Shown piece after piece: positions 19,353 to 29,639 of a stretch of DNA of 47,083 nucleotides; position 1 is the stretch's first letter; every line of letters begins with the position of its first letter. Source of the stretch: Bacillota bacterium (lineage in GTDB: Bacteria > Bacillota > Dethiobacteria > DTU022 > UBA8154); contig DUNV01000015.1 of NCBI GenBank assembly GCA_012839215.1, positions 1 to 47,083 on the forward strand. Direction: 5' to 3'. The position numbers and the translations under genes are program-made. A model generated the notes under the pieces. The model was given only the letters and a program-made list of their open reading frames with translations. It did not search any database and was not told the origin of the DNA.

Positions 19353-20672
19353 TTGAATATTTATCGTCTGGCAGAACTTGGAAAAGAATCATACGATAGG
19401 TTGTTGCGGCGCTCCGAGATCGATATCGAGAAGTACACACCCCTGGCCCGTGAGGTAATTGCCAGGGTTCGCCGGGAAGGGGATCGTGCACTCCTTTATT
19501 ATACAAACAAGTTCGATGGCGTTAGCCTGGAGAAAGAGCAACTGCCGGTTGCCACAGGGGAAATCGAGGAGGCCTACAGAACCCTTGATGGCAAAACACG
19601 GGATACGCTGGAATATGCTGCGGTTAACATTAGAAAGTTTCACACTGAGCAGCTTCCCGGGGAAATGTGGATGAAAGAACTTGGCAAGGGCATTATGGCC
19701 GGGGAAAAGGTTGCGCCGCTTCCCGATGTTTGCCTTTATGTCCCCCGGGGGAAGGGCAGTTTTCCATCGGTTATGCTCATGCTGGGGATCCCTGCCGTTG
19801 TGGCCGGTGTTCCCAGAATAATTGTTTGTACACCTCCGGGAAAGGGAGGAAAAATAGACGCAGCCACCCTGGCTGCGGCGCATATTGCCGGGGTCAAGGA
19901 AATTTACCGGGTTGGCGGCATGCAGGCCATTGCTGCGGTGGCCTATGGGACAGAGACGGTTCCCCGCTGTTGTAAGGTCCTCGGTCCCGGGAATGCCTAT
20001 GTCAGCGCGGCAAAAAGGGCCCTTTACGGGGTGTTCGATGTGGGGCTTCCGGCCGGGCCCAGCGAGGCCATTATTCTAGCCGATGAATTTGCCGATCCCC
20101 AGGTCGTATCGTTGGATATGCTTATCGAGGCGGAACATGGTCCTGATTCTGCCTCTCTCCTAGTAACCCATGGGGAAGAGCTGGCCATAAAGGTTCGCTT
20201 GCAGGTGGAGCGGCTCATGGAAGAACTACCGGCAAGGAGGCGTTCTTTTGTAGAAAGGGTTTTCAATAATTACGGTGGAATTGTCCTGACGGAAAACCTG
20301 GATGCCTCGGTGGAATTTATTAATGATTATGCACCCGAGCACCTGGAGGTCCTTACAGTGGAGCCATTTGCCCTTTTGCCACGCCTTAAAAATGCCGGGG
20401 AAATCCTGCTGGGACCCTGCACACCGATTACGCTTTGTAATTTTGTGCTGGGGCCCAATGCCATTTTGCCGACGGGATCTTTTGCCCGTTCTTATTCCGG
20501 GGTTTCTGTTCATGATTTTTTGAAAAGGTCCTCCTTTGGTTATGTAACTCCGGATGGGTTTGCTGGCCTGAAGGATGCCGCGGCCCATTTTGCCGAAATC
20601 GAAGGCTTTGCCGCTCATGCCCTAGCGATCAAAAAGAGGTTTGTAAAGGAGGTGCAGCCGGCGGGAAAATAG
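19353..20672 (+). CDS. hisD: Histidinol dehydrogenase family protein (paralog with altered active site)
   Basis: HisD-wide similarity (YVPRGKGSFPSVMLMLGIPAVVAG, GPGNAYVSAAKR, PAGPSEAIILAD, AEHGPDS, YAPEHL) but substitutions at zinc/substrate residues. Confidence 0.85.
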   Translation: MNIYRLAELGKESYDRLLRRSEIDIEKYTPLAREVIARVRREGDRALLYYTNKFDGVSLEKEQLPVATGEIEEAYRTLDGKTRDTLEYAAVNIRKFHTEQLPGEMWMKELGKGIMAGEKVAPLPDVCLYVPRGKGSFPSVMLMLGIPAVVAGVPRIIVCTPPGKGGKIDAATLAAAHIAGVKEIYRVGGMQAIAAVAYGTETVPRCCKVLGPGNAYVSAAKRALYGVFDVGLPAGPSEAIILADEFADPQVVSLDMLIEAEHGPDSASLLVTHGEELAIKVRLQVERLMEELPARRRSFVERVFNNYGGIVLTENLDASVEFINDYAPEHLEVLTVEPFALLPRLKNAGEILLGPCTPITLCNFVLGPNAILPTGSFARSYSGVSVHDFLKRSSFGYVTPDGFAGLKDAAAHFAEIEGFAAHALAIKKRFVKEVQPAGK

Positions 20673-20699
20673 TTCCCTATTTCCCGGGCCGGCAAAACA

Positions 20700-21329
20700 A
20701 TGCGACAAAAAATTGTACGAAAAACATCTGAATCGGAAATAGCGGTTATTGTCGATCTTGGACCCCGTCATGATGAACCCAAAAAAGGTCTCAAAACCCC
20801 CCTCCCTTTTTTGAACCATATGCTGGAACATATTATCTGGCGGGGCGAAATCAATCTAGAAGTAGAGATAAAAGTCAGGGATTTTTATCTGACCCATGTA
20901 GTATGCGAGGATCTTGGCCAGACATTTGGTCGGGCCATCAAGGAATGCGTTGGGCAACGCTTGGATGAAGGGGTGAAGGGATTTGGTTTTGCCTTGGCAA
21001 CGATCGATGAGGCGCTCTCAAGGGCTGTCATCAGTTTTGAAAATAGGGCCTCTTTGCACCTGCACCACCCCGGGGTGGTTATGCCCCGGGAAGTGGAAGA
21101 AATCCTTTCGGAGGATCTTATAACCTTTTTTGAGGGTTTTATCCAGGGCGCTGACTGCACGCTGCATCTCGATCTGATCAGGGGTGAAAACGGTCACCAT
21201 ATCTGGGAGGCAACCTTCCGTGCCTTTGGCGAGGCACTGCGCAGCGCTCTTCAGGTGCGCCCGTGGCGAAAAGGAATGACGGCGGGCGTGGCTGGCCCGA
21301 TCCGGCTGGAAATGGGGGCCGGGGAGTGA
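20700..21329 (+). CDS. hisB: Imidazoleglycerol-phosphate dehydratase (HisB)-like protein, divergent
   Basis: PFLNHMLEHIIWRG, THVVCED (canonical DDHHTVED), LDLIRGENGHHIWEATFRAFGEALRSAL. Confidence 0.8.
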   Translation: MRQKIVRKTSESEIAVIVDLGPRHDEPKKGLKTPLPFLNHMLEHIIWRGEINLEVEIKVRDFYLTHVVCEDLGQTFGRAIKECVGQRLDEGVKGFGFALATIDEALSRAVISFENRASLHLHHPGVVMPREVEEILSEDLITFFEGFIQGADCTLHLDLIRGENGHHIWEATFRAFGEALRSALQVRPWRKGMTAGVAGPIRLEMGAGE

Positions 21330-22540
21330 ACCTTGCGGCAAAGCGAAAAATAATCTTTGATATGGATGGGGTTATCACCAGCGAAGAACGCTATTGGGAT
21401 GCCGCTGCGCTGACCGTCTGGGAATTATTATTTGGCGCGAAACACCTTGGCGTGCAGCCCTTTGGTGGGATACCGGACTTTAAAACGGATCCCTCCCCCG
21501 GGGAAATTGCTACTGTGCGGCGGATTATTTTCTGTGAGGACAGGGTTATTGCCTTTTTCAAACAGCAGGCCATCAATTCCAACTGGGATATAGCATATCT
21601 TACCTTTATTTTTCATTTTATTGCTATGCTTCGCCACCTGGCCACCCGGGGGGCCATGGGGAGCGCTCTTTCCCCTGGGGGCAAGGAGGGAGGGGGCGGG
21701 AAAGGGGCGGATCTGCTTGCCGGGGGGCTTTCTTCTTTTCAAACAAGGGAAAAGGCCACGATCGGGGATACTTGGAAACCAACCTTCGCTGCCGTGCTGG
21801 ACGGTTGGTCCCAGGGGGCACGGGGTAGTGAACTTATAAAAAAGCTTTTTGCGCTTTCCCCGGCCCCTTTTGCTCAAATATTTGGCAGCAGTATGGGGAC
21901 TTCTCCCCTATGGCCCGGTATCCGGAATATCTTCCAGCAGTGGTACCTGGGAGAGGGCAGGGATGAGGGGCTGCCTGGCGGGGCGAAAAAGGTTGCCGCC
22001 GGGAAAAGGGGGTTGCTTTCTAGGGAGGAGCCTATTTTGGAAATATCCAGGATTAAGCATGCCCTCGATGAGCTACTCCGCCTGGGCTGGAAACTGGGGA
22101 TTGCTACAGGTCGGCCCCTGAATGAATTGCTTTACCCGCTAGAACAGATGGGTATCAGTGATTACTTTGAAGGTGACTCGGTAATAACTCATGATCATGT
22201 CCTAGAGGCCCAGGAGGCGTTGGGCGGCGAACTTCCCCGCATTTCCCTGGGGAAACCCCACCCTTTTCCTTTCCTGAAGGCTTACTGGGGCAAGGAAAAA
22301 GATGACAGGCAGTTGGCTATCTCACCGCCCCTTCCACCCAAAGGGGCCTGCTGGGTTGTGGGCGATACCATGGCCGATCTTCTGGCGGCACGGGAGGCCG
22401 GGGCGGGGTTTGCCGCTGTTTTAACGGGCCCCGGCGGAGAGGCGAACAGGGAACTGTTCGCACGGGAGGGCGCCGCAGCTGTACTGCCGGATATGACCCG
22501 CCTGCCTGATTTTCTGAGGGATGTGAATGACACTAAATGA
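21326..22540 (+). CDS. HAD superfamily hydrolase/phosphatase with large insertion
   Basis: GTG start overlapping hisB-like stop by 4 nt (GTGA); IIFDMDGVITSEERYWD motif I, GIATGRPLNEL, GKPHPFPFLKA, VVGDTMADLLAAREAG. Confidence 0.8.
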   Translation: MNLAAKRKIIFDMDGVITSEERYWDAAALTVWELLFGAKHLGVQPFGGIPDFKTDPSPGEIATVRRIIFCEDRVIAFFKQQAINSNWDIAYLTFIFHFIAMLRHLATRGAMGSALSPGGKEGGGGKGADLLAGGLSSFQTREKATIGDTWKPTFAAVLDGWSQGARGSELIKKLFALSPAPFAQIFGSSMGTSPLWPGIRNIFQQWYLGEGRDEGLPGGAKKVAAGKRGLLSREEPILEISRIKHALDELLRLGWKLGIATGRPLNELLYPLEQMGISDYFEGDSVITHDHVLEAQEALGGELPRISLGKPHPFPFLKAYWGKEKDDRQLAISPPLPPKGACWVVGDTMADLLAAREAGAGFAAVLTGPGGEANRELFAREGAAAVLPDMTRLPDFLRDVNDTK

Positions 22541-22729
22541 ATGAGGAGGATTTCTTTGGAACAACCTGCCCGGGCACGGGGCGGGTTGTTTGGCAAAGGG
22601 TCCCCTTGGCGTGCTAAAAGGTGAAAGGATGGGCAAATTATGTTATAATGGGCAAAGCAATTATTTTACATTAATTGATAATTTATATCTGCTGCGATGA
22701 GGTAAATTTTCCCTCGAGGAGGGTTAAAG

Positions 22730-25393
22730 ATGGGGCTTTTGGAGAAAATTTTTGGGGATCCTCATGTCAAAGAAGTGAAAAGACTCTGGCGCTATGTTGA
22801 AGAAGTGAACTCCTATGAGGATCGCATCAAACAGCTAACGGATGAACAGTTGCGTGAGTCTACCCATCGTTTTAAAGAAAGAATTGCCAACGGGGAAACG
22901 TTGGACGATCTTTTGCCGGAGGCTTTTGCTGTGGCCAGGGAGGCCTCCTGGCGTACGCTGGGGATGCGGCCCTTCGATGTCCAGGTTCTAGGAGGGGTGG
23001 TTTTGCACCAGGGGCGCATCTCAGAGATGAAGACAGGGGAAGGAAAAACGCTGGCGGCAACTATGCCGGCGTATTTAAATGCCCTTACCGGTAGGGGGGT
23101 GCATATTGTCACCGTCAACGATTATCTAGCCACCAGGGACCAGAAATGGATGGGTTCCATTTATCGCTTTTTAGGCCTTAGTGTGGGGCTCATCGTGCAT
23201 GGTCTCAGCCCGGAACAGCGGCGTATTTCCTATAACGCCGATATAGTTTATGGGACAAACAATGAATTTGGGTTTGATTACCTGCGGGATAATATGGTCC
23301 TCTATAAGGAACATTTGGTGCAGCGGCCCCTTTATTATGCCATTGTGGACGAAGTGGATAGTATTCTTGTCGATGAGGCCAGGACGCCTCTGATTATTTC
23401 CGGGGCAGCTGAGAAAGCCACAGAACTTTATGGGAAATTTGCAGCCCTCGTTCCCCGCCTCAAAAATGAAAAACATTATACCGTCGATGAAAAGGCTCAT
23501 ACTGTCGTTTTAACAGAAGAGGGAACGGAGCAGGCAGAAAAATATCTCAAAATTGACAATCTGGCCGATGAGCAGAATATGGAACTATCACACCACCTCA
23601 ACCAGGCCCTCAAGGCACATGTTTTAATGAAAAGGGATCGGGATTATGTCGTCAAGGATGGCGAGGTGGTCATCGTGGATGAATTCACCGGAAGGTTAAT
23701 GTTTGGCCGTCGCTACAGCGAGGGGCTTCATCAGGCCATTGAAGCCAAGGAAAAGGTCAAGGTAGCCCGGGAGAGCCGTACTTTGGCCTCCATTACTTTC
23801 CAAAATTACTTCCGCATGTATGAAAAACTAGCGGGCATGACCGGAACAGCCGTGACAGAGGAAGAAGAGTTTCGCAAAATTTATGGTATGGACGTTGTCA
23901 TTGTTCCCACCAATGAGGAGATGATCCGCCAGGATTTCCCCGATGCCGTCTACCGGAATGAAAAAGGAAAGTTTCAATCTGTTGTGGAAGAGATCGAGCG
24001 GGTGCATAAGAAGGGGCAGCCAATCCTTGTCGGCACTATCTCCATTGAAAAATCCGAGGAACTAAGTCATCTTTTATCGAAAAGGGGTGTCCCGCACCAC
24101 GTTCTTAACGCCAAGCATCATGAAAAAGAGGCGGAAATCATCTCCCAGGCAGGAAAGCTCGGGGCAGTAACGATTGCCACGAATATGGCCGGCCGGGGAA
24201 CCGATATTATCCTGGGCGGAAACCCGGATCGGGAACTGGATCGCCTTAAGGAGAGGACTGATCTTTCCGAGGAGGAAAAAGAGGAAAAAAAACGCCTCAT
24301 TCACGAGGAGTGGCAAAAGGAGCATGACAGGGTTGTGGAGCTAGGCGGGCTGTATATTATCGGCACTGAGCGGCACGAATCCCGGCGCATCGACAACCAG
24401 CTCCGGGGGCGTTCCGGACGACAGGGAGATCCTGGCTTTTCGCAGTTTTTTGTCTCCATGGAGGACGATCTGATGCGGTTGTTCGGTTCGGACAATGTCA
24501 TCAATATTATGGAAAAACTGGGTATGGAGGAGGATGTGCCCATTGAGCATCCCATGATCAGCCGGGCCATTGAAAATGCGCAAAAGAAAGTTGAAGGGCG
24601 TAACTTTGAAATCCGCAAGCATATCCTGGAATATGATGATGTGCTCAATCAGCAAAGAGAAGTGATCTACAGGCAGCGTCGCCAGGTACTGGAGGGCGGC
24701 AACCTCAGAGATAACATTTTAGAAATGGTCCCAGAGGTAATCCGGGGTGCCTTGGAGATCTATGCCGATGAAAAAATTTATCCGGAGGATTGGGATCTTT
24801 CCGGGCTACTGGGTTTCGGGGAAAGGGTTTTCCTCCAGGCCGGTGTGTTAAAGGTGGAGGAGTTACAGGGGCTTTCCCGGGAGGAGCTTGAGGAAAAATT
24901 AATTGAAGAAACCCTGAGTTTTTATCATCGCCGGGAAGAGGAAATTGGCAGCGAGGTAATGCGTGAACTGGAACGCGTCATACTCCTGCGTGTGGTAGAC
25001 AGCAAATGGATGGATCATATCGATGACATGCATGAACTACGCCAGGGTGTTGGGCTGAGGGCTTTTGGCCAGCAGGATCCCCTCGTGGAGTATAAATATG
25101 AAGCCTATGAAATGTTTCAGGCCATGGTCCGATCCATCCAGGAGGATGTTATCCGCCTCATCCTTCATGTGCAAATGAGCCAAACACTGGAACGGAGAAG
25201 GGTGGCCGCACCAGTGCTGACAGTAAAAAGCCAGGATGGTGGTGCCATGGGCGAGGCCTGCCGGGTTTCCCCGGGAACGGCAGGGGAGCGGGTCAAACAG
25301 AAGCCGATCACTGTCAAAAAAATAGGGCGAAATGATCCCTGCCCCTGCGGCAGTGGAAAAAAATACAAGAAGTGCTGCGGTGCTAATGTGTAA
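22730..25393 (+). CDS. secA: Preprotein translocase subunit SecA
   Basis: [45 protein letters not shown]-terminal zinc motif [17 protein letters not shown]. Confidence 0.99.
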   Translation: MGLLEKIFGDPHVKEVKRLWRYVEEVNSYEDRIKQLTDEQLRESTHRFKERIANGETLDDLLPEAFAVAREASWRTLGMRPFDVQVLGGVVLHQGRISEMKTGEGKTLAATMPAYLNALTGRGVHIVTVNDYLATRDQKWMGSIYRFLGLSVGLIVHGLSPEQRRISYNADIVYGTNNEFGFDYLRDNMVLYKEHLVQRPLYYAIVDEVDSILVDEARTPLIISGAAEKATELYGKFAALVPRLKNEKHYTVDEKAHTVVLTEEGTEQAEKYLKIDNLADEQNMELSHHLNQALKAHVLMKRDRDYVVKDGEVVIVDEFTGRLMFGRRYSEGLHQAIEAKEKVKVARESRTLASITFQNYFRMYEKLAGMTGTAVTEEEEFRKIYGMDVVIVPTNEEMIRQDFPDAVYRNEKGKFQSVVEEIERVHKKGQPILVGTISIEKSEELSHLLSKRGVPHHVLNAKHHEKEAEIISQAGKLGAVTIATNMAGRGTDIILGGNPDRELDRLKERTDLSEEEKEEKKRLIHEEWQKEHDRVVELGGLYIIGTERHESRRIDNQLRGRSGRQGDPGFSQFFVSMEDDLMRLFGSDNVINIMEKLGMEEDVPIEHPMISRAIENAQKKVEGRNFEIRKHILEYDDVLNQQREVIYRQRRQVLEGGNLRDNILEMVPEVIRGALEIYADEKIYPEDWDLSGLLGFGERVFLQAGVLKVEELQGLSREELEEKLIEETLSFYHRREEEIGSEVMRELERVILLRVVDSKWMDHIDDMHELRQGVGLRAFGQQDPLVEYKYEAYEMFQAMVRSIQEDVIRLILHVQMSQTLERRRVAAPVLTVKSQDGGAMGEACRVSPGTAGERVKQKPITVKKIGRNDPCPCGSGKKYKKCCGANV

Positions 25394-25539
25394 ACAGAAA
25401 CCAGACAACGCATGCCCTGCAAATATTGCCGGGCTGTTACCAATAAATGATTTCACTTTTTTAAAGTGTATTTTATTGTCCAAGAGGAAATTGCGGTAGA
25501 ATTATAGGTAGTCAATGCCAAGGAAACGGGGGAGTTTTT

Positions 25540-26689
25540 GTGTATAATGAACAGGTAGAAAAACTGGCACTGCAAAGGGAACGTTTTAAAAAATGGTTAT
25601 ACTCCCTTTGACCGGGAGGAAAAGGTAAAAAAGATTCAGGCCATTGAAAAGGAGGCGGGCAAACCTCTTTTCTGGGACAATGCGGAGCAGGCCCAGGAAA
25701 AAATGCGGGAATTGGGAAAACTAAAGGAACAAGTGGCTCTTGCGGAAAAGTTAAAGGGCTTGCTAGAAGAGTGGGAAGTTTTTTTGCAGCTTTATAAAGA
25801 GGCAGGCGGTGGTAGCGGGAAAGGGGAAGATGCCATCGGGCTGATCGAGGAAGTGGAAGAGATAGACATTCAGGTATCCACTTTGTTGGATAATGAGGAG
25901 CTGCGTCTACTTTTTAAGGGTTGCTATGATGAAAATAATGCTATTTTGGCGCTTCACCCGGGTACCGGGGGGCTCGAGGCACAGGACTGGGCAGGAATGC
26001 TCTTGCGCATGTATACCCGCTGGGCGGAAAAAAACGGTTATGGGGTCGAATTGCTCGATCTCCTGCCCGGTGAAGAGGCAGGAATAAAGAGCGTCACTAT
26101 TCAGGTTCAGGGAGAAAAGGCCTATGGTTACCTGCAGGCTGAACGGGGGGTACACCGTCTCGTGCGTATCTCCCCTTTTGATGCCGGTGGAAGGAGGCAT
26201 ACTTCTTTTGCCTCGGTGGATGTTCTTCCCGAGGTGAAGGAAGGTGTGGATATAGAGCTTGGTTCCGAGGAAATACGCATTGATACCTTTCGTTCCCGGG
26301 GGGCTGGCGGGCAGCATGTCAATACGACCGATTCCGCGGTGCGAATTACGCATCTGCCCACGGGAATTGTCGTTCAATGCCAGAATGAAAGGTCACAGCA
26401 CAGTAACAGGGAAAAGGCCATGCGCATTTTGCTGGCCAGGCTGGCAGATTTAGCGCAGCAACAGCATCAAAATGAGCTTTCCTCCATCAGGGGGGAACAA
26501 AAAGAGATTACCTGGGGAAGCCAGATCCGCTCCTATATTTTTCATCCCTATACCCTGGTGAAGGATCACCGCACAGGGGTAGGGATGGGGGATATCCAGG
26601 CGGTTATGGATGGGGAAATCGGGGTCTTTTTGGAGGCCTCCCTACGCTATAATGCCAGCCAAGGGGAAAAGGCAAAAACCAAAAATTAG
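25540..26689 (+). CDS. prfB: Peptide chain release factor 2, expressed via +1 programmed frameshift at CTT TGA C (25606-25612)
   Basis: GTG start reads VYNEQVEKLALQRERFKKWLYSL then in-frame TGA (25609-25611); +1 frame continues DREEKVKKIQAIEKEAGKPLFWDN... into the RF2 body with GGQHVNTTDSAVRITHLPTGIVV. Confidence 0.93.
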
Positions 26690-26713
26690 GGTCGAAGGCG
26701 GCAGGGGATAATT

Positions 26714-27553
26714 ATGAAAGGGTGGAGAAAATACGCCTGGGAAATGCTGGGCATACTTATTGGGTCGGCCTTTACGGCGGCATCCTTTAACATGTTTATT
26801 ATCCCCAACAAGATAGCTGCCGGAGGTATTTCCGGCCTGGGCGTGATTCTCTTCCACCTTTTTGAAATACCGGTGGGGGCTACGGTTTTTCTGGCTAATA
26901 TTCCACTCTTTCTCTTGGCATGGATTTTTATGGGTTGGAAGTTTGTGGGCCACAGCCTCGCCGGATCACTGTTTTTCCCCCTAATGCTTGAAATAACGGG
27001 ATTTTTGCCCCTGGTGACCGGCAATCTGTTCCTAGCCTCTATTTTTGGTGGTATTGGCAGTGGCATTGGCCTGGGGATCGTTTTTCGTTCCCAGGGTTCC
27101 ACAGGGGGAACGGCTATTGCCGCGCAGTTGATCAATCATTTTTGGGGATTGGGTAGCGGGCTGGGATTGATCATAGCCGATTTTCTTATCGTTATCCTGG
27201 CAGGTATTATTTTTGGCCCGGAACTGGCCATGTTTGCATTAATTTCCCTTTTTATTTCTAGCAAGTTTACCGATCTGGTGCAGGAGGGATTTGCTGTTTC
27301 CAGGGCGGCACTCATTATCAGCTCCCAAAGGGAGCTCATTGCCGCAAAAATTATGGAAAAGCTGGAAAGGGGGGCTACTTTTTTAGATGGGCGCGGTGCT
27401 TATACCGGGGAGGAAAAGGGAATTATTTTATGCATTATACCCCAATCCCAGGTCAGCCGCCTCAAAAAAATAGTAAAGGAGATCGATCCGGGAGCATTTG
27501 TAATCGTCAGTTCGGTCAGCGAGGTGCTCGGGGAGGGCTTTCAGCAGGTCTAG
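26714..27553 (+). CDS. YitT family membrane protein (DUF161/DUF2179)
   Basis: Multiple TM segments; FNMFIIPNKIAAGGISGLGVILFHLFEIPVG; C-terminal DUF2179 region. Confidence 0.92.
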   Translation: MKGWRKYAWEMLGILIGSAFTAASFNMFIIPNKIAAGGISGLGVILFHLFEIPVGATVFLANIPLFLLAWIFMGWKFVGHSLAGSLFFPLMLEITGFLPLVTGNLFLASIFGGIGSGIGLGIVFRSQGSTGGTAIAAQLINHFWGLGSGLGLIIADFLIVILAGIIFGPELAMFALISLFISSKFTDLVQEGFAVSRAALIISSQRELIAAKIMEKLERGATFLDGRGAYTGEEKGIILCIIPQSQVSRLKKIVKEIDPGAFVIVSSVSEVLGEGFQQV

Positions 27554-27600
27554 TACATCTCCTAGATCTACCATTTTTTTGCCAACAAGGGGGAATTAAA

Positions 27601-28470
27601 TTGCCGGTGCTTACAGATACTAATTTGGAGGAGCTGAAACAAAAAGCATTAAAGTTGCGCAGAGATATCGTTAGCATGATTTATGAAGCCGGTTCAGGCC
27701 ATCCGGGGGGTTCTCTCTCAGTCCTCGATATTTTGGTTCTTCTCTATTATAAAGTGATGAAGGTAGATGCAGATTCATATCTGGATCACGATCGTGATAG
27801 GCTGGTCCTCAGCAAGGGACATGCCTGTCCCGCCTTGTATGCCGTGCTGGCGGATAAGGGATTTTTCCCCGCCGGGGAACTCGGGCGCCTGCGCAAGATC
27901 AATTCGATGCTGCAGGGGCATCCGGATATGTGCAAAACACCGGGTGTGGAGATGTCCAGCGGCTCCCTGGGACAGGGCCTTTCCGTGGCCAATGGCATGG
28001 CCCTTGCTGCCCGCCTGGAAAATTCCTTGCGGCGCATTTTTGTTATCCTTGGGGATGGGGAGATACAGGAGGGGCAGGTCTGGGAGGCGGCGATGACCTC
28101 GGTCCATTATCGCCTTGATAACCTCGTTGCTTTTCTGGATTTTAACGGTTTGCAAATTGATGGCTGGATCAGGGATGTTATGTCTCCGGAACCGCTCCTG
28201 GAAAAATGGAGATCTTTTGGCTGGCATACTTTGGAAGTAGACGGCCATGATTACCGTTCCCTTGCGGAGGGGGTTAACAGGGCTTTTGCACATAAGGGCG
28301 CCCCGACGATGATTCTGGCCCGCACAGTCAAAGGCAAGGGGGTTTCCTTTATGGAAAACAAGGCGGGCTGGCACGGGAAGGCACCCGGCAAGGATGAATA
28401 TGAACAGGCTCTCAGCGAACTGGCAAGTGCAAAAGGAGGTGGAGTTTCCCATGGAAAAGATAGCTACTAG
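27601..28470 (+). CDS. Transketolase, N-terminal (TPP-binding) subunit
   Basis: TTG start; AGSGHPGGSLSVLDILVLLYY, GDGEIQEGQVWEAAMTS. Confidence 0.95.
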   Translation: MPVLTDTNLEELKQKALKLRRDIVSMIYEAGSGHPGGSLSVLDILVLLYYKVMKVDADSYLDHDRDRLVLSKGHACPALYAVLADKGFFPAGELGRLRKINSMLQGHPDMCKTPGVEMSSGSLGQGLSVANGMALAARLENSLRRIFVILGDGEIQEGQVWEAAMTSVHYRLDNLVAFLDFNGLQIDGWIRDVMSPEPLLEKWRSFGWHTLEVDGHDYRSLAEGVNRAFAHKGAPTMILARTVKGKGVSFMENKAGWHGKAPGKDEYEQALSELASAKGGGVSHGKDSY

Positions 28471-29398
28471 GGAGGCTTACGGGAAGGCCCTGGTCGAACT
28501 GGGGCAAAAAATGGAAAAAATCGTGGTTCTCGATGCCGATCTTTCACAATCAACCAAAACGGTCCTGTTTGCCGAAAAATTTCCCATGCGTTTTTTTAAT
28601 ATGGGGGTTTCTGAAGCAGATATGATGGGTACAGCAGCCGGGCTGGCCGCTTCCGGTTTTATTCCTTTTGCCAGCACTTTTGGTGTTTTTGCTACCGGGA
28701 GGGTCTACGATCAAATCCGCAATTCCATCGCTTACACCCGCCTCAATGTGAAAATAGCCGCCAGCCATACCGGAATTACTGTGGGGGAGGACGGTGCTTC
28801 CCACCAGGCCCTGGAGGACATTGCCTTGATGCGCGTCCTGCCTAATATGACTATCATCGTGCCTGCCGATGGAGGCCAGACATTTCAGGCTGTGGAGGCT
28901 GCAGTAGCCCATGATGGGCCAGTTTATTTGCGCCTGGGGAGGTTGGCTGTACCCCGGGTCATACCCGAGGGAACCCCTTTTGAACTGGGCAAGGCCCAGC
29001 TTTTGCGCCAGGGCAGCGATCTGCTCATCGTTGCTGCCGGGTTGATGACGGGCCAGGCCCTGGAGGCAGCCGAGATGCTGGAAAAGGAAGGTATTCAGGC
29101 CTCTGTGGCCAACTTACATACGATAAAACCCCTTGACGGGGAATTCCTCATCCGCATGGCCAAGGATACCGGTGCCGTTGTCACGGCAGAGGAACATAGC
29201 ATTTTGGGGGGCTTGGGCGGTGCAGTAGCCGAATTTTTAGCCGAAAACTTTCCGTTGCCTGTTGTCAGGGTGGGTATCCAGGATACTTTTGGTGAATCGG
29301 GTACCCCCAGGGCATTGCTGCAAAAATATGGACTAACCCCTGAAAGCCTGGTTTTGGCGGGGAAGAAGGCCTTGAAGCTGAAAAATTCCCCTAAATAA
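28451..29398 (+). CDS. Transketolase, C-terminal (pyrimidine-binding) subunit
   Basis: ATG 28451 preceded by AAAGGAGGTGG; VLDADLSQSTKT, FPMRFFNMGVSEADMMGTAAGLA, EDGASHQALEDIALMR. Confidence 0.95.
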   Translation: MEKIATREAYGKALVELGQKMEKIVVLDADLSQSTKTVLFAEKFPMRFFNMGVSEADMMGTAAGLAASGFIPFASTFGVFATGRVYDQIRNSIAYTRLNVKIAASHTGITVGEDGASHQALEDIALMRVLPNMTIIVPADGGQTFQAVEAAVAHDGPVYLRLGRLAVPRVIPEGTPFELGKAQLLRQGSDLLIVAAGLMTGQALEAAEMLEKEGIQASVANLHTIKPLDGEFLIRMAKDTGAVVTAEEHSILGGLGGAVAEFLAENFPLPVVRVGIQDTFGESGTPRALLQKYGLTPESLVLAGKKALKLKNSPK

Positions 29399-29639
29399 TC
29401 ATTATTGTCCTCTTTCTGGCAGGGAATAACCATTTTTTGTCGAAGAGGAAAACCCAACAAAGACTAAATAATGCAGGAGGTGTATTAATCCGGTACTTTT
29501 CTTATTTGGCTCTACTGCTAATTTTCTTCAGTGTGAGACGAAATTTACCTAAGTGATAGCTATTTTAAGCGAACACTTCGCAAACTGTGTTTATGCAGTG
29601 GAATCATTTGTGTTTTGCAGGAATAGGCCGGATGAAAGA

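Noticed and set aside
25540-25611. prfB start as a frameshift pseudogene
   Set aside because: The stop is exactly CTT TGA C with conserved RF2 N-terminal sequence on both sides, so programmed frameshifting is the better explanation.
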